Source: Streptomyces sp. NBC_01224 (GTDB lineage: Bacteria; Actinomycetota; Actinomycetes; Streptomycetales; Streptomycetaceae). Taken from it: 64,000 nucleotides of DNA. The stretch's first letter is position 1, and each line of letters begins with the position of its first letter. A model generated the notes under the pieces. It saw only the letters and a list, made by a program, of their open reading frames with translations, searched no databases and was not told where the DNA came from. This document shows, in pieces, positions 8,850 through 17,381 of this stretch. The position numbers were made by a program, and so were the translations under genes. Where the stretch lies: positions 8,055,001-8,119,000 of the forward strand of contig NZ_CP108529.1 in assembly GCF_036002945.1 (NCBI RefSeq), read 5' to 3'.

Positions 8850-9371
8850 CTAGCCGACCACCGACGACCGAGCGACGGAGGGCGTCCTGCTCTCCAGGTA
8901 CGTGACGGCGTCCGGCTCGAAAGGTCCGTCAGTGGTTGCCCCGTACACCGCGTGCAGCGGTTGTGCGGCGAACAGGGAAGGCGCCGGAAGAGTGAACCAG
9001 ACAACCTTCCCGGCCCCGCCCCTGGGGCAGACCCCCCAGCTCTCGCTGACCGCGGCGATCAGCGCGAGCCCGCGCCCCGACGTACTGGACGCAGAGGCCT
9101 CGCGCACGGTCGGCAGCCGTGGATCGTGGTCGTGGACGGACACCGTCAGGCGTTCGAGCAGCAACTCGATCTCGACGGTGCATGACTTGTCCGGCTGGGC
9201 ATGCCGGTGGACATTGGTCAGCAGTTCTGTGACGCCGAGCGCCGCATGGTCGATCAGAGGATCGAGATGCCAGTAGCGCAGCTGCGCCGAAACGATTCTG
9301 CGGACCTGACCGATCCGCGACGGCAGGGCCTGGAGCTCCACTGTGCAGTGCCTGCTCGGCTCGCTGATCAC
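8850..9371 (-). CDS. RsbW-like ATP-binding protein (anti-sigma factor kinase family)
   Basis: 173 residues with a HATPase_c fold: N-box VTELLTNVHRHA with the catalytic/metal Glu-Asn pair, a G1-type VSVHDHDP segment, and GRGLALIAAVSESWGV. The GTG start has GGGGAG about 9 bp upstream. Streptomyces have many such solitary RsbW-like kinases, acting on anti-anti-sigma factors. No partner sigma or STAS gene is adjacent. The C-terminal 35 residues after the ATPase fold are unusual and low in similarity. Confidence 0.85.
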   Translation of the reverse strand: MISEPSRHCTVELQALPSRIGQVRRIVSAQLRYWHLDPLIDHAALGVTELLTNVHRHAQPDKSCTVEIELLLERLTVSVHDHDPRLPTVREASASSTSGRGLALIAAVSESWGVCPRGGAGKVVWFTLPAPSLFAAQPLHAVYGATTDGPFEPDAVTYLESRTPSVARSSVVG

Positions 9372-9555
9372 GGCTGCGACTCCCCGAAATTAGGTCCGGA
9401 AGAAGACGAAGGAACGATCCAGCAGATGACTGGCTGCTGATTCGGCTCCGGCGGTGCGGATCACAATGTCACCGTCGGTAAACCATGAGTGATGTGTGAC
9501 CAATGTCGCTCAGGGGGCACGGCTGCGCAACTCGCGGTGTACCGGCGGCGCCCGG

Positions 9556-9873
9556 TCAGATCATCCGGCCGCCCGCACTGCGCAGCGTCTCGAGAAATCT
9601 GTGGGCCGGCCCGGCCTTGTCCGGACCGTGATTGCGCTGCCCCATCGTCAGTCGGTACCGCGTCCCGTTGAGGCGTGCCACGGCCGCACCGGCTCCGGCG
9701 AACCACGGCCTGCCCGCGCTCACCGCCCCCACCGGGGCGCTGTCGATCTCCCGGCCGTAACTGGTCAGCAGAGCCAGCCTGCCGTCCTTGACGATCACCT
9801 GCCCCGCCCTCGTGAGCGAACGGGCCCACCGTTCGATCCTTACCCCCGTCGCACTGAACTCCGTTTCCGGCAT
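9556..9873 (-). CDS. Conserved hypothetical protein
   Basis: 105 residues starting MPETEFSATGVRIERWARSL; GAAGGGGG lies just upstream of ATG 9873. No signal peptide or TM helix. The composition (short beta-rich stretches such as GQVIVKDGRLALLTSYGREI) would suit a small all-beta domain. I recognise no characterised family. It is monocistronic and opposite in strand to the PLP-enzyme gene. Confidence 0.65.
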   Translation of the reverse strand: MPETEFSATGVRIERWARSLTRAGQVIVKDGRLALLTSYGREIDSAPVGAVSAGRPWFAGAGAAVARLNGTRYRLTMGQRNHGPDKAGPAHRFLETLRSAGGRMI

Positions 9874-10081
9874 GACTGCTTCGCCCCCTTCGTAACACTT
9901 CTGATGGGCAGTCTGCACAAGCCGGGGCCGACGCGCCAGGGCGCGTCGCGAGTCGATGTCACAGCTGCCCCACCCGCCAACGCCAAGGCAGGGCTATGGA
10001 CCACCAAAGCGAACGTTTGTGCAGGTAGACGGAATATCGTTGACGGTGGAGAGTGACGGCGACACGAGGAGGAACGCGCTG

Positions 10082-11215
10082 ATGGGCACCGCAATGCACA
10101 GAGACGACGGCCGGGCCACGGCGACCATCGACATCGACCGCTCCGACCCCGAGTACCGGGCCTGGCTCAAGGAAGCCGTACGGAAGGTCCAGGCCGACGC
10201 CAATCGCTCCGCCGACACCCATCTGCTGCGCTTCCCGCTGCCCGAGGCATGGGGCATCGACCTCTATCTCAAGGACGAGTCGACGCACCCCACCGGTAGC
10301 CTCAAGCACCGGCTGGCCCGCTCGCTCTTCCTCTACGGGCTCTGCAACGGCTGGATCCGGCCGGGCAAGCCGGTGATCGAGGCGTCCAGCGGTTCGACGG
10401 CCGTCTCGGAGGCGTACTTCGCCAAGCTGATCGGTGTGCCGTTCATCGCCGTGATGCCCCGCACCACCAGCCCCGAGAAGTGCCGCCTGATCGAATTCCA
10501 CGGCGGCCGCTGCCACTTCGTCGACGATTCACGGAAGTTGTACGAGGAGTCCGCCAGGCTCGCCGCCGACACCGGCGGCCACTACATGGACCAGTTCACC
10601 TACGCCGAACGGGCCACCGACTGGCGCGGGAACAACAACATCGCCGAGTCGATCTACCAGCAGCTGGGACTGGAGCGCTACCCGGAGCCGACGTGGATCG
10701 TCGCCACGGCCGGTACCGGCGGCACCTCGGCCACCATTGCCCGCTACGTGCACTACATGCAGTTCGACACCCGGATCTGCGTGCCCGACCCGGAGAACTC
10801 CTGTTTCTTCGACGGCTGGACCCACCACAACCCCCTGGCCACCAGTGACTGCGGCTCCCGGATCGAGGGCATCGGCAGGCCCCGGATGGAGCCGAGCTTT
10901 GTGCCCGGGGCCATCGACCGGATGATGAAGGTGCCTGACGCGGCCAGTGTCGCGGCCGTGCGCACCCTGGAGAAGGCCATCGGCCGGAAGGCGGGCGGTT
11001 CCACCGGCACCGGGCTGTGGAGCGCGTTCAAACTGGTCGCCGAAATGGTCGAGCGGGGCAGCACCGGCAGCATCGTCACCCTGATCTGCGACCCGGGCGA
11101 CCGTTACCTCGACAAGTACTACTCCGACAGCTGGCTCGCCGAACAGGGCCTGGACATCGCCCCGTACACGGAAACCATCGATTCCTTCCTGGCCGACGGC
11201 AACTGGCCCGGATAG
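10082..11215 (+). CDS. PLP-dependent cysteine synthase-fold enzyme
   Basis: 377-residue fold-type II PLP enzyme. The Schiff-base Lys lies in [14 protein letters not shown], the substrate Asn/Ser loop is [20 protein letters not shown], and the phosphate-binding loop is [15 protein letters not shown]. It is longer than CysK and carries a [11 protein letters not shown] insert near the middle, placing it in an uncharacterised actinobacterial cysteine synthase/cystathionine beta-synthase-like branch. ATG 10082 is chosen for the GAGGAGG Shine-Dalgarno. It probably handles a beta-substituted serine or cysteine; the exact reaction is unknown. Confidence 0.85.
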   Translation: MGTAMHRDDGRATATIDIDRSDPEYRAWLKEAVRKVQADANRSADTHLLRFPLPEAWGIDLYLKDESTHPTGSLKHRLARSLFLYGLCNGWIRPGKPVIEASSGSTAVSEAYFAKLIGVPFIAVMPRTTSPEKCRLIEFHGGRCHFVDDSRKLYEESARLAADTGGHYMDQFTYAERATDWRGNNNIAESIYQQLGLERYPEPTWIVATAGTGGTSATIARYVHYMQFDTRICVPDPENSCFFDGWTHHNPLATSDCGSRIEGIGRPRMEPSFVPGAIDRMMKVPDAASVAAVRTLEKAIGRKAGGSTGTGLWSAFKLVAEMVERGSTGSIVTLICDPGDRYLDKYYSDSWLAEQGLDIAPYTETIDSFLADGNWPG

Positions 11216-11253
11216 CCCGGACGGGACGCGGCGCACCCGGTCCGCGGCCGCTC

Positions 11254-11733
11254 TCAGGCCGTGGGCCCGGTCAGCCGCCTGTCGAGATTGCGTACCGCGT
11301 CCCGGAAAGCCCGGCCCACCCCCGACCGGCCCAGCCGCAGGGCGAACCGGAAGGGCGCGGAACCGTCCGCGGCGAACGTCCACTGCACCTGCGTCCCGGT
11401 CCCGGCCGGGGTGAGCCGCCACTCCTCCAACAGGGCCAGCAGACCAGGGGCGTTCGACTCGTCGACTCGGTAGACGTACCGCTCGCCGGGTGCCGCCGCG
11501 ATGATCGTCTCGCGCAACACCGCGCCGCCTTTGAGCCGGACCTCGCGACCTGCGCCGTCCTCGGTGGGCCGGGCCGCAGTCACCGAGGTGAACCAGCTGG
11601 GCCAGCCCGCCACATCATCGGCGAGCGCACGGTAGACCACCTCGGGAGGCGCTGACACCTCGGCGGCGAAGACCAGTCGCAGTGGAGCGGACTCGACGAA
11701 GTCGAGTTCCACGGAACGGAGTCGGCGTGGCAC
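11254..11733 (-). CDS. SRPBCC family protein
   Basis: 159 residues, START/polyketide cyclase-like fold (AEVSAPPEVVYRALADDVAG at the N-terminus, long C-terminal helix LGRSGVGRAFRDAVRNLDRR). GTG 11733 is preceded by GGGAGG at 8 bp, better than an ATG farther upstream at 11793. Such proteins bind hydrophobic ligands. It is convergent with the PLP enzyme and near another SRPBCC gene and an SDR with a related C-terminal domain. Confidence 0.78.
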   Translation of the reverse strand: MPRRLRSVELDFVESAPLRLVFAAEVSAPPEVVYRALADDVAGWPSWFTSVTAARPTEDGAGREVRLKGGAVLRETIIAAAPGERYVYRVDESNAPGLLALLEEWRLTPAGTGTQVQWTFAADGSAPFRFALRLGRSGVGRAFRDAVRNLDRRLTGPTA

Positions 11734-11835
11734 GGATCGCACCTCCCGTGCGGTCGGCGGCGGGCGGGGTAGCGCACACCATAGCTGGCACATCGTCAGA
11801 TGTCCCTGTCCACAAGGGCATTACGCGGCAGAGTG

Positions 11836-13332
11836 CTACGGGGCCGCCCGTGCGGCTGCGATGATGTTGCGGGCCATACCGCCGAACACCACCGAGTGGA
11901 ACGGCCACACGCTCCACCAGTAGGCGTGGCCGAGCAGTCCGTGCGGATGGAACAGCGCCCGTTGTCGATAGACCGTCCGCCCCTGCTCGTTGCGGTCCAC
12001 AGACAGTTCGAGCCAGGCCGGACCGGGCAGCCGCATCTCCGCGCGCAGCCGCAGCAGCTCACCCGGAACGATCTCCTCCACGCGCCAGAAGTCCAATGAG
12101 TCGCCCACCCGCAGCCGCTGCGCGTCCCGCCGCCCGCGCCGCAGCCCGACGCCACCGACGATCCGGTCGAGCCAGCCCCTCACGGCCCAGGCCAGCGGGA
12201 AGGAGTACCAGCCGTTCTCGCCGCCGATGCCCTCGATCACCCGCCAGAGCGCGTCCGGCGCCACCGGCACCGTGAGTTCCCGTTCGTCGCTGTAGAGACT
12301 GCCGCCGGACCAGTCGGGGTCGGTGGGCAACGGGTCACTGGGAGCACCGGGCACCGCCGCGGACGACCAGCGGGTATCGACCCGGGCATCCTTGATCCGC
12401 TGGAGCGCCAGCCGCAGCGCCTGATCGAAGCCGATGGTGCCGCCGGCCGGATCGGGTACGTACCGGGCGATGTCGCGCTCGTGACAGACCACCTCGTGGC
12501 GCAGCGACTGCGCCAGCGGCCGGGCGATGGAAGGCGGCACCGGTGTCACCAGGCCGATCCAGAGACTGGAGAGTCCCGGGGTGAGCACCGGTACGGGGAG
12601 GATCACTCGGTGCGGCAGTCCGGCGACCGCGGCGTACCGCTGCATCATGTCCCGGTACGTCATGACGTCCGGGCCGCCGATGTCGAACGTACGGTTCACG
12701 TCGGCCGGCAGCTGGGCGCATCGGACGAGATACCGCACCACGTCCCGTACCGCGACCGGCTGGATCGATGTGCGTACCCAGCTCGGGGTGATCATCACCG
12801 GCAACCGTTCGGTGAGATGACGCAGGATCTCGAACGATGCCGAGCCCGATCCGATGATGACCGCAGCCCGCAGGACGGCCGTCGGTACCCCGGAATCCAG
12901 CAGAATGCGTCCCACCTCGGCCCGCGACCGCAGATGCGGTGACAGTTCCCGTTCAGGCACCCCGGCCGGAGTGAGCCCGCCGAGGTAGACGATCCGGCCG
13001 ACTCCCGCAGCCCGTGCCTGCTCACCGAAGATCCGGGCAGCCTCGCGGTCCGTCTCCTCGAATCCGGGTCCGGAGCCGAGCGCGTGCACCAGGTAGTACG
13101 CCACATCCATGTCCCGCATCGCCGCCCGCACGGAGGCAGCGTCGGAGACATCCCCCTCGACCACCTCGACCCGTTCCGCCCACGGGTGGTCACGCAGTTT
13201 CCGCGGCGTCCTGGCCAGCGCGCGCACCTGGTGGCCGGCGTCGAGGAGTGCGGGCACCAGCCTGCCGCCGATGTACCCGGAAGCACCGGTCACCAGAGAA
13301 CGCAGCTGTGTACCACCGGAGGATTCGCTCAC
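11836..13332 (-). CDS. SDR family oxidoreductase with C-terminal DUF2867 domain
   Basis: 498 residues. The N-terminal 290 or so form an atypical SDR/NmrA-like Rossmann domain (VTGASGYIGGRLVPALLDAG, with VVEGDVSD and YYLVHALG); the C-terminal 180 are DUF2867, a SRPBCC-like lobe with LWRVIEGIGGENGWYSFPLA and ending VVFGGMARNIIAAARAAP. This two-domain architecture and length are standard for the actinobacterial family. GTG start. Substrate unknown. Confidence 0.88.
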   Translation of the reverse strand: MSESSGGTQLRSLVTGASGYIGGRLVPALLDAGHQVRALARTPRKLRDHPWAERVEVVEGDVSDAASVRAAMRDMDVAYYLVHALGSGPGFEETDREAARIFGEQARAAGVGRIVYLGGLTPAGVPERELSPHLRSRAEVGRILLDSGVPTAVLRAAVIIGSGSASFEILRHLTERLPVMITPSWVRTSIQPVAVRDVVRYLVRCAQLPADVNRTFDIGGPDVMTYRDMMQRYAAVAGLPHRVILPVPVLTPGLSSLWIGLVTPVPPSIARPLAQSLRHEVVCHERDIARYVPDPAGGTIGFDQALRLALQRIKDARVDTRWSSAAVPGAPSDPLPTDPDWSGGSLYSDERELTVPVAPDALWRVIEGIGGENGWYSFPLAWAVRGWLDRIVGGVGLRRGRRDAQRLRVGDSLDFWRVEEIVPGELLRLRAEMRLPGPAWLELSVDRNEQGRTVYRQRALFHPHGLLGHAYWWSVWPFHSVVFGGMARNIIAAARAAP

Positions 13333-13446
13333 CCGCCCGAGTCTTCCACCGGACCGCCGTACGGGGCCCGGTGGAGCACTCCGAACGGCGGCACCCGGCT
13401 ACCCGGGTGCACCGCACCGCCACCGGCCCCGCGCAACCGCGGCCAC

Positions 13447-13899
13447 CTACGGATGCGGCCGCGCCGGACGGTCAAGTATGCCGTCCAGCACCCGGCCGAA
13501 GACCCGGCGGCCTGCTCCGGCGAGCAACGGATCGGCCCATCGCGGCAGCAGCCGGACAGTCAGCTCCTCCACCCACACCACATGCGATCCGGAATCTGTC
13601 GGATACACATCGATCGAGGCCCGGCCCAGTACCAGCGAACCGCGCTTCTCCAGTCGGCACAGCCCCGCGCGCCCGGCTGCGGGCGGTGTCCACCGCACCA
13701 CTTCCATCGGATCGTCGAACCCCAGCGGCCCCACACCCGTGCGCGCCACCAAAACGGTTCCGATCCGGGTCGTCAGCCCTGTGGGAACGGTGATCGTGGT
13801 CAGCGGTACATGCTCCGCGTGCCGTTCCCAGTCCGTCACCCGGCGCCAGGACTCGGCTGCGGGCAGAGAAGTGAAGCGCTCGATCCGGAAGACGGCCAC
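13447..13899 (-). CDS. SRPBCC family protein
   Basis: 150 residues with a GTG start (AGGAT upstream). It has a beta-helix-grip pattern: MAVFRIERFTSLPAAESWRR, then DWERHAEHVPLTTITV, and a C-terminal helix. Similar to polyketide cyclase/dehydrase-like ligand-binding proteins. Possibly cotranscribed with the SDR-DUF2867 gene 115 bp downstream; the function is not deducible. Confidence 0.72.
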   Translation of the reverse strand: MAVFRIERFTSLPAAESWRRVTDWERHAEHVPLTTITVPTGLTTRIGTVLVARTGVGPLGFDDPMEVVRWTPPAAGRAGLCRLEKRGSLVLGRASIDVYPTDSGSHVVWVEELTVRLLPRWADPLLAGAGRRVFGRVLDGILDRPARPHP

Positions 13900-13964
13900 A
13901 GCACGATCCTAGGCCGTGCACCGCCCATCGCGAGCTGAGCGGAATCCACGTACCGGCCCACGGT

Positions 13965-14801
13965 TCAGGAGTCGGCGTCCGCGATGCGGCCCGTCACCAG
14001 CAAGCCCGGAAGGTGCTCCTCGATCTCCTCACGGGCGGCGGCCGACAGACCCGCGTCCGTCACGAACGTGTCCACCTGCTCCAGAGTCGCGAACGAACTC
14101 AGGCCCACCTTGCCCCACTTGGTGTGGTCGGCGACCACCACCACACGCCGCGCCGACTGGACGAAACGGCGGTTGGTCTCGGCCTCCGCCAGATTCGGCG
14201 TCGAAAGACCGGCCTCCACCGAGATTCCGTGCACCCCGAGGAACAGCACATCGAAGTGGAGCGAGGCGATCGCCTGATCGGCGACCGGGCCGACCAGCGA
14301 GTCCGACGGGGTCCGCACCCCACCGGTGAGCACCACCGTGGCCGCCCCGGTACGCGCCCCGCCCGCAGCCCCCGACCGCTGCGCGGAGTGGAACACATCG
14401 GCGACCCGCACCGAGTTGGTCACCACCGTCAGATCCGGTACGTCCAGCAGCTGTTGGGCGAGCGCATATGTCGTCGTACCGCCGGAGAGCGCGATGGCGC
14501 TGCCGGGCACCGCCATGGCCGCGGCCGCCTGCGCGATGTCCTCCTTGGCAGTCAGCTCCAGAGCCGACTTGGCCTCGAAACCGGGCTCGTGCGTGCTGGC
14601 CTCGACCACCGGAACGGCCCCGCCGTGCACCTTCTCGATCACACCCTGGCGAGCCAGCGCGTCCAGATCCCGGCGGACAGTCATGTCGGAGACGCTCAGC
14701 TTGCGGGTCAGCTCATTGACCCGGACCCCGCCACGCCTGCGTACCTCGTCGAGGATCAGGGCGCGCCGCTGCTCCGCGAGCAGGTTCTGATTCTCGCTCA
14801 A
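13965..14801 (-). CDS. DeoR/GlpR family transcriptional regulator
   Basis: About 278 residues. The N-terminal DeoR HTH includes EVRRRGGVRVNELTRKLSVS and DMTVRRDLDALARQGVIEKV, followed by a DeoRC sugar-phosphate sensor domain with SGGTTTYALAQQL and the FLGVHGIS / RRVVVVADHTKWG motifs. I place the start at TTG 14801 (LSENQNLLAEQRR) with GGAAGG upstream; ATG 14855 is an alternative. No sugar-catabolic operon is adjacent, so the target is elsewhere or it acts on the divergent membrane protein. Confidence 0.85.
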   Translation of the reverse strand: MSENQNLLAEQRRALILDEVRRRGGVRVNELTRKLSVSDMTVRRDLDALARQGVIEKVHGGAVPVVEASTHEPGFEAKSALELTAKEDIAQAAAAMAVPGSAIALSGGTTTYALAQQLLDVPDLTVVTNSVRVADVFHSAQRSGAAGGARTGAATVVLTGGVRTPSDSLVGPVADQAIASLHFDVLFLGVHGISVEAGLSTPNLAEAETNRRFVQSARRVVVVADHTKWGKVGLSSFATLEQVDTFVTDAGLSAAAREEIEEHLPGLLVTGRIADADS

Positions 14802-14984
14802 CGCCGGTCCGGTCCTTCCCACTGGCCGTACAACAGTCTCTTCGGACGGGGTCATCCTGCCACGCGGTGTCGTAGGCCGTCGCACTGGGGAGATTCCGTG
14901 AGAGCGGCGCGTACACCGGCCCTCTTCCGTGATTCTGGTGACCGTGCATCAGCACCCCCCACACCGAGAGAGCGAGTCACTCCA

Positions 14985-17381
14985 GTGCCACCTGTCACCC
15001 AGGCCCCGCAGAGTCCGGGGCCCGCGCTGGAACTACTGGTCCATGGCGTGGGCGGAGCCACCCCGCAGGAGATGCTCGACGATCCGCGTCCGGTGCGGGT
15101 CACCGGCGACGCGACCGCTGCCATCTACCGCCGCGCCGGGGACATGGACGCCGAACAGCACCCGGAGCGGTACCGCGACCGGCCCATCGCCGAGGCCTAC
15201 TGCTGGTCCAACCTGACATCCGGCAACGGCTCCCGCGCCCTGTGGCTGTTGTTGCTCCCGTTCATGGTGGTCAACCTCGCCCACTGGATGCGCCCCACCG
15301 CCCGGGGCCGTACCCGCGCGGTGCGCCTGTACGGCGTCCTCGTCCGGCTCGTCGCCCTCAGCCTCACGGTCCTGCTGACCGCGGCGGCGTGCGAGGTCGC
15401 ACTCGATCTGACGGCCTGGCAGTGCGCGGGCGTGCCGGACTGCTCGAACCGGCGGTCCTGGCTGGGCTTCCTGTCGACGGCACAGGGCGGCTGGTGGTCC
15501 CAGCCGGGCCGAAGGCTCGCCCTTGCCTCTCTGGTGCCCACCGCCCTGGTGGGGCTGCTCTGGTTCCTGTCCAACCGGACATGGAGCGCGTACGAATCGC
15601 AGCGCCCGCTCACCGGATCCGAACCGGATGACGTCGACACCGAGACCGCTCACGACGTGAACACCTCCGGCACCGAGGTCGGCGGTCGCCCGGCTCTCGG
15701 CCGGCCCGGATTCTGGTACGGCCGCCGGCTGGTCGCCCGGCTGCGCGCCGCCCACACCGCCGCCGGATTCCTCACCGTCGCCGCATCGGTCGCGGGCGCC
15801 GCGGCCCGCCACGACCGCGCAGTCACCGGCCCCGTGCCCGAGATCCTCGGCAGGCTGATCGAGGCGGCGCTGGTCCTGGGCGCGCTCGTCGTGCTCTGGG
15901 TCGTCTGCCGCCGCGGCCGCAGCGAACGACGTCTCGACAACGGGCTCGACCATGCCCTCATCACCTATCTGCCCGGTGCCGCCCTGGCCCTGCTCGTCCT
16001 CGCCGCGGTGTACGCGGCCTGGTCGCGCCCCGCCTGGGTCTCTGTGGGGGCCCTGCCAGGCGATGTCGCCTTCAGCGTCGTCACGCTCGGCCAGGGGGCG
16101 CTCGTCGTCGTCCTCGCGGTGGTGTCGCTGGGCCTGTACCGCCGGACCCCCGAACCCCGCACCGTCATGTACGGACTCGGCGGACCGGCCGTCGCCATGC
16201 TCGCGTGCGCTCTCGGCGGCGTCATGACCGGCGGGGTCGCCCAGCGCGTCGCCGACTGGCTCGACGGCTCCGGCACCCCGGGCATGGGCAGGAACTCCGC
16301 CATCGAAGGACCGCCGGTGCTGCTCAGCTGGCAGGCCTCGGTCATCCCCGTGCTCCTGGTGCTGCTGGCGGTACCCGGCCTTCTGCTGCTCGTACGCACC
16401 TGGCTCGCCGCCCGCGCCCTGGAACCCGAGGTCGACCGGGAGTACGGGCAGGAGCGGCCGGATGCCGCCCGGACCCGGCAGATCGCCCGGATCCGGGCCA
16501 CGGCAGCCCTCACCGATTCCGCGCCCTGGATCCTCGGACCGGTCTCCGGCGCCGCGCTGCTGCTCGGTGCGGCGGCGGTCGGCGGGGCCTGGGCGAGCGG
16601 TGAGGTGCCCGGGCTCGCGATGGAGGGAAGCGGCCCGTTCGTCGAGTCCGTGGCCGAAGCGGCCCAGTCGACCGGCTCCTGGATGGTCGGACTCGGCTTC
16701 ATACTCTTCGTCACCTGGGGACGGCGTGCCTACCGCGACGCCTCCGCCCGGCGCACCATCGGCATCCTCTGGGACGTCGGTACGTTCTGGCCCCGCGCCG
16801 CCCACCCCTTCGCACCTCCCTGCTACGCCGAGCGCGCCGTCCCCGATCTGGCGTCACGGATGTCCGGCTGGACCGGACAGACCCGCGGCAGGCTCGTCAT
16901 CTCCGGCCACTCCCAGGGCAGCGTCCTCGCAGCGTCCGCGGTCTGGCAGCTGTCCGCCGAGACCAGGAGCCGGGTCGCCCTGCTCACCTACGGCTCGCCG
17001 ATCGAGCGACTGTACGCGCGCTGGTTCCCGGCCTACTTCGGCCCCGCACCGCTGCACGGACTGCACCGGTCCGTGCACTGCTGGCGCAACCTCTGGCGGG
17101 CCACCGACCCGATCGGTGGCCGGGTGCGACTCGACGAGGGACCGGGGCCCGAGGTGGACCGGGGGCCGCTGAAGGACCCCCTGGTCTACGGGCGCACCCC
17201 CGAACATCCGCTGCCCGAACCCGTTCTGGGGCACTCGGACTACCAGGCCGACCCGGTCTTCGCCCAGGAGCGGACCGCACTGCTGGACCGGCTGGCACCG
17301 GTCCTGCCGCGCCAGGCCGACGGGGAGGGGGCCCAGGACACCCCGTCGGCTCAGGGAAGCTCCGGCAGATCCTCCGGGTAG
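14985..17381 (+). CDS. Large polytopic membrane protein with alpha/beta-hydrolase motifs
   Basis: About 798 residues from GTG 14985. Near the N-terminus is a lipase-like oxyanion motif (LELLVHGVGGATP). The middle has about 10 hydrophobic TM segments. Near the C-terminus (about 640) is a nucleophile elbow, RLVISGHSQGSVLAASAVWQ, then TYGSP and a possible catalytic His region (HSDYQ). So a lipase-like site is split by a membrane region. It is a conserved Streptomyces integral membrane protein with no assigned role. Its 3' end overlaps the convergent ATPase gene by 31 bp. Confidence 0.8.
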   Translation: MPPVTQAPQSPGPALELLVHGVGGATPQEMLDDPRPVRVTGDATAAIYRRAGDMDAEQHPERYRDRPIAEAYCWSNLTSGNGSRALWLLLLPFMVVNLAHWMRPTARGRTRAVRLYGVLVRLVALSLTVLLTAAACEVALDLTAWQCAGVPDCSNRRSWLGFLSTAQGGWWSQPGRRLALASLVPTALVGLLWFLSNRTWSAYESQRPLTGSEPDDVDTETAHDVNTSGTEVGGRPALGRPGFWYGRRLVARLRAAHTAAGFLTVAASVAGAAARHDRAVTGPVPEILGRLIEAALVLGALVVLWVVCRRGRSERRLDNGLDHALITYLPGAALALLVLAAVYAAWSRPAWVSVGALPGDVAFSVVTLGQGALVVVLAVVSLGLYRRTPEPRTVMYGLGGPAVAMLACALGGVMTGGVAQRVADWLDGSGTPGMGRNSAIEGPPVLLSWQASVIPVLLVLLAVPGLLLLVRTWLAARALEPEVDREYGQERPDAARTRQIARIRATAALTDSAPWILGPVSGAALLLGAAAVGGAWASGEVPGLAMEGSGPFVESVAEAAQSTGSWMVGLGFILFVTWGRRAYRDASARRTIGILWDVGTFWPRAAHPFAPPCYAERAVPDLASRMSGWTGQTRGRLVISGHSQGSVLAASAVWQLSAETRSRVALLTYGSPIERLYARWFPAYFGPAPLHGLHRSVHCWRNLWRATDPIGGRVRLDEGPGPEVDRGPLKDPLVYGRTPEHPLPEPVLGHSDYQADPVFAQERTALLDRLAPVLPRQADGEGAQDTPSAQGSSGRSSG

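Noticed and set aside
14013-14984. Long open plus-strand frame preceding the GHSQG membrane protein
   Set aside because: It is antisense to the well-supported DeoR regulator and has no family similarity; similarity to the membrane protein begins at GTG 14985.
15033-16805. 590-codon minus-strand frame
   Set aside because: Antisense to a membrane protein with clear codon bias; composition (Gly/Asp/Arg-rich) is typical of high-GC shadow frames.
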